From positions 62,001 to 126,000 of the forward strand of contig NZ_WJIB01000009.1 of NCBI RefSeq assembly GCF_019400745.1: a stretch of 64,000 nt of DNA, written 5' to 3'. The notes beneath the pieces are model-generated. The model saw nothing but the letters and a program-made list of their open reading frames with translations, ran no database searches and was not told the origin of the DNA. Each line of letters opens with the position of its first letter. The first letter of the stretch is position 1. Shown here one piece after another: positions 51,676 to 59,445 of the stretch. This DNA is from Cohnella sp. CFH 77786. GTDB taxonomy: Bacteria > Bacillota > Bacilli > Paenibacillales > Paenibacillaceae. The translations under genes were made by a program, and so were the position numbers.

Positions 51676-53624
51676 AGCGGAAACGCCATGATCTCGGAGC
51701 GACGGCCATAGCGGCCGTATTCTGGCTTCTATCGGCCTGCTCTTCATCGGATCCCGTTCGGGAGCCGCAGCCGCTCTCCAGCGACAATCTAGCTCTCGCC
51801 GAGGACGGCACAACGTTGTACACGGTAAACGGAGACGCGGGCACCGTAACGAAAACCGACCTGGCCAAAGGCAAAGTCGTTTCCGAAATCCCGGTCGGCC
51901 GAATGCCTCAGCAAGCCGTTCTTTCCCCGGACGGCAGAACGCTATATGTCACTTGCCGGGACACGGACCGGGTCAATATCATCGATACGCGGAAAATGGA
52001 GCTGAAGGATGTCGCAGACGTCGGGATCGAGCCGTACGGCGTCGTCGTTTCACCCGACGGCGGCACGCTGTACGTCAGCAACGATCGTTCGGGTACGGTG
52101 TCCTTCGTCGACACGGCCACCCGGCAGGTGACCCGGAACGTCGCCGTCGGGGAGCGTCCCCGCGCGCTCGCGCTTGCCGCGGACGGTTCGAAGCTGTACG
52201 TCGGGCTGTATTTGTCGGCGCACGTGATCGTGGTCGATACCGCATCCGGCAAGGTGGCCGGGGACATTGCTCTCGCCGCTTCGCCGGATCGGCCGGACCG
52301 CAAGAAAAGCCAGGGCACGCCGAACACCTTGGAGCAGATCCGAATCTCGCCTGACGGCCGCTTCGCCTGGGTCAGCCATTTGCTGACGAACACGGATACG
52401 CCGATCCAGTTCGAGGAGGCCGTATTTCCCGCCGTCTCGGTGTTGGACTTGAAGGCGGACCGGGAGCTGCCGGAGCAGCGGAAGCAGCTTTTCGAGGAAA
52501 TCAACGTAGCGGATGCTTTCGGCAAAACGATGATCGTCTCGAACCCGTCGGACATCGCGTTCGCTCCGGACGGCAAGAAGGCTTACGTGCTCATGTCGGG
52601 CAGCGAGGATATCGTCGTATTCGATCTCGGGCGGGGCGGCAACGCGATTCAGATCGTCCGGCACGTTCCGGGCAACTGGCCGATCGGGATGACGCTCGCG
52701 GACGGGGGAGCCGAATTGATCGTTCACAACGGGAATACCCACGATCTGGCGACCGTGGATACGGGATGGCCGGAGGGGGACGCCAGGGCGGTGAAACAGA
52801 CGCTGAAGCTGGTCGCCAAGGACCCGCTGACGCCGCAAGAGCGGCTCGGGAAAACGGTGTTCCTGAGCGCCAACAGCGACGAGTTCCCCGTAACGGGCTC
52901 GTTCTGGATGAGCTGCGTGTCCTGCCACGCCGGCGGCGAAACGGACGGTTTGACGCTGCTCACGCCCAAAGGGCCTCGGAATGTCCCCAGCAACGTGCGG
53001 GCGATGGATACGGGCCTGTTTATGTGGGACGGAAGCCGCGACGACATGGCGGACTACATCCATACCGTGCAAGGGGAAATGGGCGGCATGGAGGACGTGG
53101 ATCCGGCCAAACCAATGCTCCCGGAAACGCGGAAGCTGTTCGACGCCCTCGCGGCATATTTGAAAAATCCGGACAGCCTCCCCGTTCCCCGCAGTCCATA
53201 TCGGACCCCGGACGGGCAGCTCACCCCTGAGGCGCAAGCCGGCAAGAAGCTGTTCGAAACGAAAGGGAAGTGCATCTCCTGCCATGCCGGAAGCGAGCTC
53301 ACGGACAGCGGCCGTGCGACCGGAGCCGGCTCGACCCTCACGGTTTCGGACATCACCCATTTATACGACGTGGGAACCGGCACCTCCAAGGATTTGCCTT
53401 CCAAGGGCGACGCAAGGGGAGGCTTCGCGAATCCCAGGACGCCGCGGCAATGGGACGTGCCGACGCTCCGGGGCATCTGGGCGACGGCGCCTTACTTGCA
53501 CGACGGAAGCGCAAAGGCGCTGAAGGACGTGCTGACGACCCGCAACCCGGAAGGAAAGCATGGCGGCGAATTATCGGATGCCGAGATCGACTCGGTCGTC
53601 GCGTACTTGAAGCAAATCGAGTAA
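51672..53624 (+). CDS. beta-propeller diheme cytochrome c lipoprotein (MauG/BCCP-like)
   Basis: 650 residues. Lipobox 'LLSACSSSD', then an N-terminal seven-bladed YVTN-type propeller (about residues 40-395) with repeated 'SPDGRTLYVT', 'SPDGGTLYVSNDRSGTVSFVDTATRQV' and 'VVDTASGKV' strands. The C-terminal diheme domain has CVSCH (415-419) and CISCH (534-538), plus the MauG/di-heme peroxidase landmarks 'PRNVPSNVRAMDTGLFMWDGSRDDMADYIHTVQGEMGG' and 'WDVPTLRGIWATAPYLHDGSAKALKDVL'. The outer-surface location follows from the lipobox. Overlaps the 680-residue gene by ATGA. It is under a Fur box, so a heme-rich protein is made when iron is limiting; extracellular iron reduction, peroxide reduction or substrate modification are all possible. 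Needs a cytochrome c assembly system elsewhere. Confidence 0.85.
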   Translation: MKRKRHDLGATAIAAVFWLLSACSSSDPVREPQPLSSDNLALAEDGTTLYTVNGDAGTVTKTDLAKGKVVSEIPVGRMPQQAVLSPDGRTLYVTCRDTDRVNIIDTRKMELKDVADVGIEPYGVVVSPDGGTLYVSNDRSGTVSFVDTATRQVTRNVAVGERPRALALAADGSKLYVGLYLSAHVIVVDTASGKVAGDIALAASPDRPDRKKSQGTPNTLEQIRISPDGRFAWVSHLLTNTDTPIQFEEAVFPAVSVLDLKADRELPEQRKQLFEEINVADAFGKTMIVSNPSDIAFAPDGKKAYVLMSGSEDIVVFDLGRGGNAIQIVRHVPGNWPIGMTLADGGAELIVHNGNTHDLATVDTGWPEGDARAVKQTLKLVAKDPLTPQERLGKTVFLSANSDEFPVTGSFWMSCVSCHAGGETDGLTLLTPKGPRNVPSNVRAMDTGLFMWDGSRDDMADYIHTVQGEMGGMEDVDPAKPMLPETRKLFDALAAYLKNPDSLPVPRSPYRTPDGQLTPEAQAGKKLFETKGKCISCHAGSELTDSGRATGAGSTLTVSDITHLYDVGTGTSKDLPSKGDARGGFANPRTPRQWDVPTLRGIWATAPYLHDGSAKALKDVLTTRNPEGKHGGELSDAEIDSVVAYLKQIE

Positions 53625-53635
53625 TGGCGTATAAT
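53607..53635 (+). promoter_or_regulatory. promoter of the trpS T-box transcript
   Basis: TTGAAG (53607-53612), 17-bp spacer, TATAAT (53630-53635). The -35 lies in the last codons of the diheme cytochrome gene, so the leader transcript should start near 53642. Confidence 0.75.
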
Positions 53636-53644
53636 AATTCACTA

Positions 53645-53928
53645 AACCAAGCCATTAACCGAAAGCGTTGATCGGCCATGAACGGAACAAGTAAGCGGGG
53701 GGTCAGGCGTTGCAGAGAGCCGGTGTCAGCTGCGAACCGGTACGCCGCCCGCGCCGAATGGATCCGGGAGCCGGGAGCGAAACGGCGCAACTGGGCCGCG
53801 AAGCTCTCCGACTGTTCCCCGTTACCGGAACGTCAAGGTTGCGGCAGCTTCCCGGAAGGAAGTACGCGCAACGAATAAGGGTGGCACCACGGCTTCCACG
53901 TCCCTTTCGGACGGGAGGCTTTTTTTAT
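53645..53928 (+). ncRNA. tryptophan-specific T-box leader
   Basis: A T-box regulatory leader. The core AAGGGTGGCACCACG is at 53877-53891. The 5' side of stem I carries AGTAAG (53690-53695), and the AGAGAGCCGG region follows. On the 3' side of stem I the specifier loop reads GAA-TGG-A with UGG at 53759-53761, the Trp codon. A terminator hairpin follows the T-box core. Uncharged tRNA-Trp should pair with UGG and with the T-box UGGCACC bulge, and switch the leader to the read-through form, raising trpS expression. Confidence 0.9.
53892..53926 (+). terminator. T-box terminator hairpin
   Basis: GCTTCCACGTCC pairs with GGACGGGAGGC across CTTTC (one G-U, one bulged base), followed by seven T. The antiterminator would pair the T-box core with the 5' strand of this hairpin. 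Confidence 0.85.
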
Positions 53929-53953
53929 TTTGACCGGAAGGCGGTAGATTCAA

Positions 53954-54949
53954 ATGTCCAAAAAACGCGTACTGTCAGGCATTCAGCCGAGCGGCAAATT
54001 GACCCTCGGGAATTACATCGGCGCCATGATCAATTATGTGGCCCTGCAGCATGAGCACGATTGCTATTACATGATCGTGGACCTTCACGCGATCACCGTT
54101 CCCCAGGAACCGGCCGCGCTGCGCGAGCAAAGCGAAGCGGTGGCCGCTCTGTTCGTCGCGGTCGGACTCGATCCCGCGAAAGCGGCGGTTTTCCTGCAGT
54201 CCCATGTTCCGGCGCACGCCGAGCTCGGCTGGATCATGACGACGTTGTCATATATGGGAGAGCTCGAGCGGATGACCCAATTCAAGGACAAATCCGCGGG
54301 CAAGGAAGCGGTGGGCGCCGGCCTCTTCGTCTATCCGTCCCTGATGGCGGCGGACATCCTGCTGTATCAAACGGATCTGGTGCCCGTGGGCGACGATCAG
54401 AAGCAGCATTTGGAGCTTACCCGCGATTTGGCCGGCCGGTTCAACCACCGCTACGGCGAGACGCTTGTCGTGCCGGAGCCGTTCATTCCGAAAGTGGGCG
54501 CGCGCATCATGTCCCTCGACGACGCGACCAAAAAAATGAGCAAAAGCAACCCGAACCCGGGAAGCTATATCGCGATGCTCGATGCTCCGGACGAGATCCG
54601 CAAAAAAATATCCCGGGCCAAGACGGACTTGGGCCGGGAAATCAAGTACAACCCTGCGGAAAAGCAGGAAATCAGCAATCTGATGAGCATTCTGTCGCTG
54701 TGCTCGGGCAAATCGCTGGAGCAGATCGAAGCGGACTACGAAGGTCAAGGCTACGGCACTTTCAAGAAGGATGTCGCGGAGGCGGTCGTCTCCGTCCTGG
54801 AGCCGATCCAGCGCAAATACGCCGACATCCGCGCCTCCGGGGAAATCCACCGGATTCTCAGGGATGGGGCGGAGCGGGCAGCCGCTACGGCGGAACGGAC
54901 GCTCCGCGAAGTCAAGGCGGCCATGGGCTTCGTTCCGCCGATCCGTTAA
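53954..54949 (+). CDS. trpS: tryptophanyl-tRNA synthetase
   Basis: 331 residues, class I synthetase. The HIGH-like motif is in 'GIQPSGKLTLGNYIGA', the KMSKS motif in 'DATKKMSKSNPNPGSYIAML' (near residue 195), and 'YYMIVDLHAITV', 'LGWIMTTLSYMGELERMTQFKDKS' and 'LLYQTDLVPVGDDQKQHLELTRDLAGRFNHRYG' are family blocks. Charges tRNA-Trp. ATG 53954 is preceded by GGAAGGCGG. Controlled by the Trp T-box leader directly upstream. Confidence 0.97.
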   Translation: MSKKRVLSGIQPSGKLTLGNYIGAMINYVALQHEHDCYYMIVDLHAITVPQEPAALREQSEAVAALFVAVGLDPAKAAVFLQSHVPAHAELGWIMTTLSYMGELERMTQFKDKSAGKEAVGAGLFVYPSLMAADILLYQTDLVPVGDDQKQHLELTRDLAGRFNHRYGETLVVPEPFIPKVGARIMSLDDATKKMSKSNPNPGSYIAMLDAPDEIRKKISRAKTDLGREIKYNPAEKQEISNLMSILSLCSGKSLEQIEADYEGQGYGTFKKDVAEAVVSVLEPIQRKYADIRASGEIHRILRDGAERAAATAERTLREVKAAMGFVPPIR

Positions 54950-55113
54950 CGCCGATTGCGGCGCGCTTTCCACACGAAGCCCGCCGCGATGTTGGCGCAA
55001 GCCAGGATGCCGAAAGCGGCCGCGAGCCAGGCGTTGTAACCGATACTGACGGCGGCCAAGCACATCCAAAGCACGGACGTGACGGCAAATAATAACGAAG
55101 CGGTTTTGCTCAT
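54946..55113 (-). CDS. small two-helix membrane protein
   Basis: 55 residues, 'SKTASLLFAVTSVLWMCLAAVSIGYNAWLAAAFGILACANIAAGFVWKARRNRR': two hydrophobic helices with a short turn and a basic cytoplasmic tail. GGTGGAGGA is 7 bases upstream of ATG 55113. Its stop overlaps the end of trpS by four bases, tail to tail. Not recognised as a named family. Confidence 0.65.
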   Translation of the reverse strand: MSKTASLLFAVTSVLWMCLAAVSIGYNAWLAAAFGILACANIAAGFVWKARRNRR

Positions 55114-55208
55114 TTTCGAATCCTCCACCAAGCATATTTTTTTCGGGGCCCAGCATACTAAAGAGGCAAGCTTGCACCCCATAACATCAAGACGAAAGGA
55201 GATTCAAA

Positions 55209-55460
55209 ATGCCTGCATTCCAACAACAGCAAGGTCAGACCAGCAACAGCCGGAACCGGGTGCTGGTACCCCAAGCCAAAGCCGGTCTGAACAACATGAA
55301 AATCGAAGCCGCCCAGCAGCTTGGCGTCCAAATCCCGGCAGACGGCTACTACGGCAACGTAACGAGCCGCGAAACCGGAGCGCTTGGAGGTTATATCACC
55401 AAGAACCTGGTGGCAATGGCTGAGCAACAGCTTTCCGGCCAAGCCGGCATCAACCGCTAA
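55209..55460 (+). CDS. alpha/beta-type small acid-soluble spore protein
   Basis: 83 residues. Spore DNA-binding SASP. Gln-rich N-terminus, then 'RVLVPQAKAGLNNMKIEAAQQLGV', holding the GPR protease cleavage region, and 'GYYGNVTSRETGALGGYITKNLVAMAEQQLSG', the highly conserved DNA-binding helix. In relatives these genes are transcribed in the forespore by sigma G. AAAGGAG is 8 bases before ATG 55209. A strong terminator follows. Confidence 0.96.
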   Translation: MPAFQQQQGQTSNSRNRVLVPQAKAGLNNMKIEAAQQLGVQIPADGYYGNVTSRETGALGGYITKNLVAMAEQQLSGQAGINR

Positions 55461-55483
55461 GACGCTTCCGAGTCGGCGAAGCG

Positions 55484-55510
55484 AAAGCCCGAGGCAAACC
55501 TCGGGCTTTT
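55484..55510 (+). terminator. terminator of the SASP gene
   Basis: AAAGCCCGAGG (55484-55494), CAAA loop, CCTCGGGCTTTT (55499-55510). Confidence 0.9.
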
Positions 55511-55518
55511 AAGGTTTT

Positions 55519-55639
55519 CCCCAAAAAGTGACGTGAAGCTTCGCAGCGGATTCCGATTGCTTTTTGGGGACCCCCCGGAATGAAGAAACCCCAAAAAGTG
55601 ACGTGAAGCTTCGCAGCGGATTCCGATTGCTTTTTGGGG
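55519..55639. repeat. two 51-bp hairpin repeats, 70-bp period
   Basis: The sequence from CCCCAAAAAG through CTTTTTGGGG occurs twice without a mismatch (55519-55569 and 55589-55639). The 10-base ends are perfect inverted repeats, so each copy folds to a hairpin with a 31-base top containing GTGAAGCTTCGCAGCGG. The spacer between copies is ACCCCCCGGAATGAAGAAA. It behaves like a REP-type dispersed intergenic repeat; a single strand carries CTTTTTGGGG, which is T-rich and could also terminate. Confidence 0.8.
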
Positions 55640-55736
55640 ACCCCGGTAAAAACATACATCTCATTGTGATGCATACCCGGAACGGACGTCAAGAAAAAGA
55701 CCCTTGCGGGTCGCGGAATGAGGGTCCGTTTTCCTG

Positions 55737-56720
55737 TTAATAGGTAGTCATGCGAAGCCTTTTCTCCAGCCGTTCCTCGCTTAGCCAGCCCACGTAAGAT
55801 TGCAGCGGCACGTACGAAAAATCCATCAGCACGACCGCGACGAACGGATATTGCCGGCGATACCGGTAACGGATGTCCACCCAACGCACCTCGTATCCCC
55901 ACGATTGCTGCCTGACCGACGCGCATGGAAATGGAGTGATGCCGAGGAACGCCTGTACGTCGGGATGGGATTTGGAAGCTTCAACGGCAGGGTGGTTATC
56001 GCAAGTCAGCGTATCCGCCCACGTCAGCCGACCGTTGTTCCAATCTCCGACGGCATAGAGCCCGTCTTCCGAGCGGCGAACGACATTCCAACGGTGATGG
56101 GACAGGGTCGGAAGCAGCGTGTAGACGTCTCCGGGACGTCCTTCCGGATCCGCGGAGGACAGGATGCGGGTCAGCTTGCGGTGAACGAAGGTGCGCCAGA
56201 CGTAATAAACGGCGAGCAGGACGTACAGCACGGGGAAAATGACCCTCGGCTCGGCGAGGCCGGCCCCCCACATAAGAATTGCAAGCAGATGCGCGAAGAA
56301 GATGAACGGGTCGAAAATGTGGATGATGTTCCATTTGACCCACTCCCGGCTGAAGGGGCGGTAGGCCTGGGTTCCGTACGAATTGAACAGGTCGGTGAAA
56401 ACGTGGAGGACGACGGATAACAGAATCCAGAACCCCAGGTGCCACCATGGGATGGCCCGGAACGACAGCGACAAGACGAGGGTAATGAGACTGCTCCACA
56501 GCAGCACGGCGGGCACGGAGTGGGACAGTCCACGGTGATGTTTGATATAATCGGCATTGCTTTTCATTCTCAGAAGCATGTCCAGATCCGGAGCGTTGGA
56601 GCCGATCACGGTTCCGATCAGTACCGCGACCGCGCCGTGAGGGTGCGAAGAGATCACGGGATCGATCATGGCCAAGCCTCCAAGGCCCAGTCCGAAAACG
56701 AAATGAGTGCCGGTATCCAT
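55737..56720 (-). CDS. YfhP/YdjM-family membrane-bound metal-dependent hydrolase
   Basis: 327 residues. N-terminal DUF457/YdjM fold with four or five membrane helices: 'MDTGTHFVFGLGLGGLAMIDP', 'GSNAPDLDMLLRMKSNADYIKHHRGLSHSVPAVLLWS' (the HHRGxxHS zinc motif) and 'HVFTDLFNSYGTQAYRPFSREWVKWNIIHIFDPFIFFAHLLAI' with the second His/Asp set. The C-terminal domain is soluble. B. subtilis YfhP is the same type. Substrate unknown; the family includes phospholipase-C-like and LexA-regulated membrane proteins. GGAGGG is about 10 bases upstream of ATG 56720. A small gene lies divergently 95 bases upstream. Confidence 0.9.
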   Translation of the reverse strand: MDTGTHFVFGLGLGGLAMIDPVISSHPHGAVAVLIGTVIGSNAPDLDMLLRMKSNADYIKHHRGLSHSVPAVLLWSSLITLVLSLSFRAIPWWHLGFWILLSVVLHVFTDLFNSYGTQAYRPFSREWVKWNIIHIFDPFIFFAHLLAILMWGAGLAEPRVIFPVLYVLLAVYYVWRTFVHRKLTRILSSADPEGRPGDVYTLLPTLSHHRWNVVRRSEDGLYAVGDWNNGRLTWADTLTCDNHPAVEASKSHPDVQAFLGITPFPCASVRQQSWGYEVRWVDIRYRYRRQYPFVAVVLMDFSYVPLQSYVGWLSEERLEKRLRMTTY

Positions 56721-56814
56721 CCCATCTTCTCCCTCCGTAGGTGCGTTCTCTTCGCGGACTCCGCATTAGTATGGACGTTGGATGGTTTTATTATCAACAA
56801 GAGGAGGTTTCGAC

Positions 56815-57102
56815 GTGGTGTTGTTTTGCGAGTATGTCATTGAGGAGCCTCATCGGGAGGCGTTCCTTGCCTGGGCGGCAGCCCGCCCCGAGCTTTGGCT
56901 CGGGGGCGAATTGATGGAAAACGCCGGGCAGCCCGGCGTTTTCGTGGAAATATGGCCGGCCGCGGACGAGCATGAAGCCCTTCGCAAGCAAAAAGAACGC
57001 CTGGAGGGGCGTTCGGAGTGGAGCAGGATGGACGCGTGGGTCAAAGGCGGGAGCGAAGGTCTGCGGGTCTGGATGTTCCGGCCCGTTATTCCTGGCGGGT
57101 AA
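56815..57102 (+). CDS. small dimeric alpha+beta barrel-like protein
   Basis: 95 residues. 'VVLFCEYVIEEPHREAFLAWAAARPELWLGGELMENAGQPGVFVEIWPAADEHEALRKQKERLEGRSEWSRMDAWVKGG' has the order of NIPSNAP/ABM-like ferredoxin-fold proteins. The start GTG 56815 follows GAGGAGG by 7 bases. Overlaps the C-terminus of convergent gerQ by 17 bases. Function unknown. Confidence 0.7.
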   Translation: MVLFCEYVIEEPHREAFLAWAAARPELWLGGELMENAGQPGVFVEIWPAADEHEALRKQKERLEGRSEWSRMDAWVKGGSEGLRVWMFRPVIPGG

Positions 57103-57859
57103 GGCTCGATGCGCCGACGCCCGGGGCCGTGCCGAACGGGAGCGTATAGACGAGCGGCTGGTCAAACGTGATGTAGTCGAGATTGACGGTGAGGAGCAGA
57201 TAACGTTTGCCCGATGTCGGGTCGCTGATGATGATGTGGTCCCGGCCGGCGGCTTCGAGCAAGCCTTTGAAGATTTTGGCGTTCCATTCGCAGTTGTTCT
57301 CGAACGTCATGTAGATGGTCGCCACTTTGCCGAGGTTCATGCGCAGAATGTTTTCCACGTAGGATTCTTCTTGGCCCGTCACGGGCATGACCGTTCCCGT
57401 CGGCGACATCGGGAGACCGCTCGGAACCGCCGGAGGGACGGCCCCGGACATCATGCCGGGAACCCCGAAGGTCCCTGCTGGCATCGTACCCGCCCCGCCG
57501 CCCGGCAGGAGGGTGGCGCCTCCCTGTCCCGATAACATGCCGGGATAACCGACACCCATCCCGGTCATCGATCCCGTCATCCCGCCGACACCCGGCGTCA
57601 TGGCGGGAAAACCGGGATTCGTACCGGGCATTGATCCCGTCACTCCGCCGACACCCTGCATCCCGCCGGGAAAACCGGGATTCGTACCGGGCATCGATCC
57701 CGTTATTCCGCCGACACCCTGCATCCCGCCGGGAAAACCGGGATTCGCACCGGGCATCGATCCCGTCACTCCGCCGACGCCCTGCATCCCGCCGGGATAA
57801 CCGGCGTTCGTGCCCGCGGCTGCGGCGGTATAAGACGGCCAAGACGTTTTGCTGTACAT
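57086..57859 (-). CDS. gerQ: spore coat protein GerQ with repeat-rich N-terminus
   Basis: 257 residues. The C-terminal 95 are the GerQ domain: 'EESYVENILRMNLGKVATIYMTFENNCEWNAKIFKGLLEAAGRDHIIISDPTSGKRYLLLTVNLDYITFD'. GerQ holds the cortex enzyme CwlJ in the coat and is crosslinked by transglutaminase. The N-terminal part has four 21-residue repeats 'NPGFPGGMQGVGGVTGSMPGT' (DNA period 63 bp, 57600-57800) and further Gly/Met/Pro-rich sequence, longer than most orthologues. AAGGAGG lies upstream of ATG 57859. Directly downstream of cwlJ on the same strand, as in Bacillus. Confidence 0.94.
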   Translation of the reverse strand: MYSKTSWPSYTAAAAGTNAGYPGGMQGVGGVTGSMPGANPGFPGGMQGVGGITGSMPGTNPGFPGGMQGVGGVTGSMPGTNPGFPAMTPGVGGMTGSMTGMGVGYPGMLSGQGGATLLPGGGAGTMPAGTFGVPGMMSGAVPPAVPSGLPMSPTGTVMPVTGQEESYVENILRMNLGKVATIYMTFENNCEWNAKIFKGLLEAAGRDHIIISDPTSGKRYLLLTVNLDYITFDQPLVYTLPFGTAPGVGASSLTRQE

Positions 57860-57880
57860 CGGAATGGATTCCTCCTTCGC

Positions 57881-58303
57881 TTAGTAAACCCTGGGACATT
57901 CGGATGCGGACGGCGCGAAAAAACAGTGGGCCTTGAACCTTCCGGTGTTTCTCTGATCGTACCAGGTCCCCGGACATCCGCCGGCCGGCCTGAAAAACCA
58001 AAGCGCGTTCGACGCGGGATGCGTTCTTTCCCCGTTCACGGCCCTTCGGGCAAGCCGGGTATATTTCTCCCGGGCCCGCTGGTAGAAGTACGGTTTGTGC
58101 ACCGCCTCGAATCCGCCGGGTGACTGAAACACCATCTGCGGAATGGACCGGATGTTCCTGAAATCGAGACAGTTGCCGCGAATCCGGTTCACTCCGACGT
58201 TGCCGACCATCAGCATTCCGGGTTCGCCCTCGCCTTCCGCCTCCGCGCGCATCAGCCGGCCCAGCATGGCGATCTGATTGCTGTTCGCTTTAATCACGGC
58301 CAT
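57881..58303 (-). CDS. cwlJ: spore cortex-lytic cell wall hydrolase CwlJ
   Basis: 140 residues, SleB/CwlJ hydrolase domain without signal peptide: 'AVIKANSNQIAMLGRLMRAEAEGEGEPGMLMVGNVGVNRIRGNCLDFRNIRSIPQMVFQSPGGFEAVHKPYFYQRAREKYTRLARRAVNGERTHPASNALWFFRPAGGCPGTWYDQRNTGRFKAHCFFAPS'. The catalytic Glu is in 'RAEAEGEG'. Made in the mother cell, acts in germination, and depends on GerQ, whose gene follows 21 bases on. Start ATG 58303 behind AAGGAAGGG is used; an upstream frame to 58333 would place the ribosome site inside the gene. Confidence 0.95.
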   Translation of the reverse strand: MAVIKANSNQIAMLGRLMRAEAEGEGEPGMLMVGNVGVNRIRGNCLDFRNIRSIPQMVFQSPGGFEAVHKPYFYQRAREKYTRLARRAVNGERTHPASNALWFFRPAGGCPGTWYDQRNTGRFKAHCFFAPSASECPRVY

Positions 58304-58581
58304 GTGGCGTGCATCCCTTCCTTTTTTTCGCAATAGGCAGTTGCCGCATTACAGTGTATTTCGGGCGCCCGTTTTTGGTGACTGGATTTTGCCCGGCGAG
58401 GCACGTTCCCAAGATGGTCACAGGCGGTGGCGATTTGATGAACACGTCTGCGCGAACATTGTCAATCGCTTTGCGGAAGGTTATCATGGAAAACATAACG
58501 TCCTCCCTTATTTTTCGGGGGCTCCCCCAGACTCAATCCCCACGCACCTGCTATTGGGGGGCTAATTTAAGGAGGAAACCC
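58304..58581 (+). promoter_or_regulatory. divergent promoter region and ctaB leader
   Basis: Separates cwlJ from ctaB. Near the ctaB start, GGGGG-CT-CCCCC (58517-58528) can form a short hairpin, and GGGGGG (58556-58561) lies 7 bases before AAGGAGG (58569-58575). The CCCCC can pair with either G-run, so two exclusive folds are possible. A similar layout occurs at 62165-62238. Confidence 0.4.
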
Positions 58582-59439
58582 GTGTTTAAAGATCTCGTGG
58601 CCCTAACCAAACCGCGCATCATCCGGCTCAACCTGATCGCGGCTTTCGGAGGTTTCTGGGTCGCTTCCAAATGGCATATCGACATTCCGCTGCTGATCTG
58701 GGTATTGATCGGCTCGGCTTTGACGATGGCTTCCGCCTGCGTGTTCAACAACTATCTGGACCGGGATTTCGACACCAAAATGGCGAGAACCCGGGATCGG
58801 GCGCTTCCGCAAGGCCGGCTTCGCCCTTCCTTCGTGCTCGCTTACGCCGTCATTCTGGGCGCGGCGGGACTTGCCGTGCTGTTCTTCCTGGTCCATCCGA
58901 TTACCGGATGGCTCGGATTATTGGGCATGTTCGTCTATGTCGTCATTTATACGATGTGGCTGAAACGCAATTCGACTTGGAGCACATCCATCGGCGGCGT
59001 CTCCGGCGCGATGCCCCCGGTCATCGGTTACTGCGCGGTGACGCAGACGGTGGACGAAGGCGCCTGGATCCTGTTCGCGCTTCTGTTCCTATGGCAGCCC
59101 GCCCATTTCTGGTCGCTGGCGATCCGCAGGCGCGAGGAATACCGCGAGGCCGGATTTCCGCTGCTTCCCGTCGTCAAAGGCGTGACGCGCACCAAATGGC
59201 AGATGCTTCCTTATATCGCTCTGCTCTTGCCGGCATCGATTCTGATGTACCAGTACGGTTACGCCGGCAGAGTTTTTCTGATTCTGTCCCTGGCTGCGGG
59301 CGCGGTTTGGTTCCTCCACGCCGTCTCCGGCCTTCGCGCCAAGGACGACGAGAAATGGGCGAAGACGGATTTCTTCCTCTCCATCAACTATTTGATGGTG
59401 ATGTTCCTGGTCATGATTCTGGATACGCAAGGGGTGTGA
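58582..59439 (+). CDS. ctaB: protoheme IX farnesyltransferase (heme O synthase)
   Basis: 285 residues, UbiA prenyltransferase fold with about eight helices. 'FNNYLDRDFDTKMARTRDRALPQG' carries the first Asp-rich motif, and the second region is 'SLAIRRREEYREAGFPLLPVVKG'. 'LVALTKPRIIRLNLIAAFGGFW' is the usual N-terminus. Converts heme B to heme O for terminal oxidases. Start GTG 58582 with AAGGAGG 6 bases upstream; an open frame further upstream is not conserved-looking. The sco gene begins 6 bases after the stop. Confidence 0.95.
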   Translation: MFKDLVALTKPRIIRLNLIAAFGGFWVASKWHIDIPLLIWVLIGSALTMASACVFNNYLDRDFDTKMARTRDRALPQGRLRPSFVLAYAVILGAAGLAVLFFLVHPITGWLGLLGMFVYVVIYTMWLKRNSTWSTSIGGVSGAMPPVIGYCAVTQTVDEGAWILFALLFLWQPAHFWSLAIRRREEYREAGFPLLPVVKGVTRTKWQMLPYIALLLPASILMYQYGYAGRVFLILSLAAGAVWFLHAVSGLRAKDDEKWAKTDFFLSINYLMVMFLVMILDTQGV

Positions 59440-59445
59440 CGGAAA

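Noticed and set aside
55450..55926. 158-residue minus-strand frame covering the hairpin repeats
   Set aside because: It runs through the repeats and the 3' end of the YfhP-like gene in a wrong frame; its SESAAKLHVTFWG-type sequence is translated repeat DNA.
57600..57800. Intergenic tandem repeat or CRISPR
   Set aside because: The 63-bp repeats encode the 21-residue Gly/Met-rich repeats inside gerQ.
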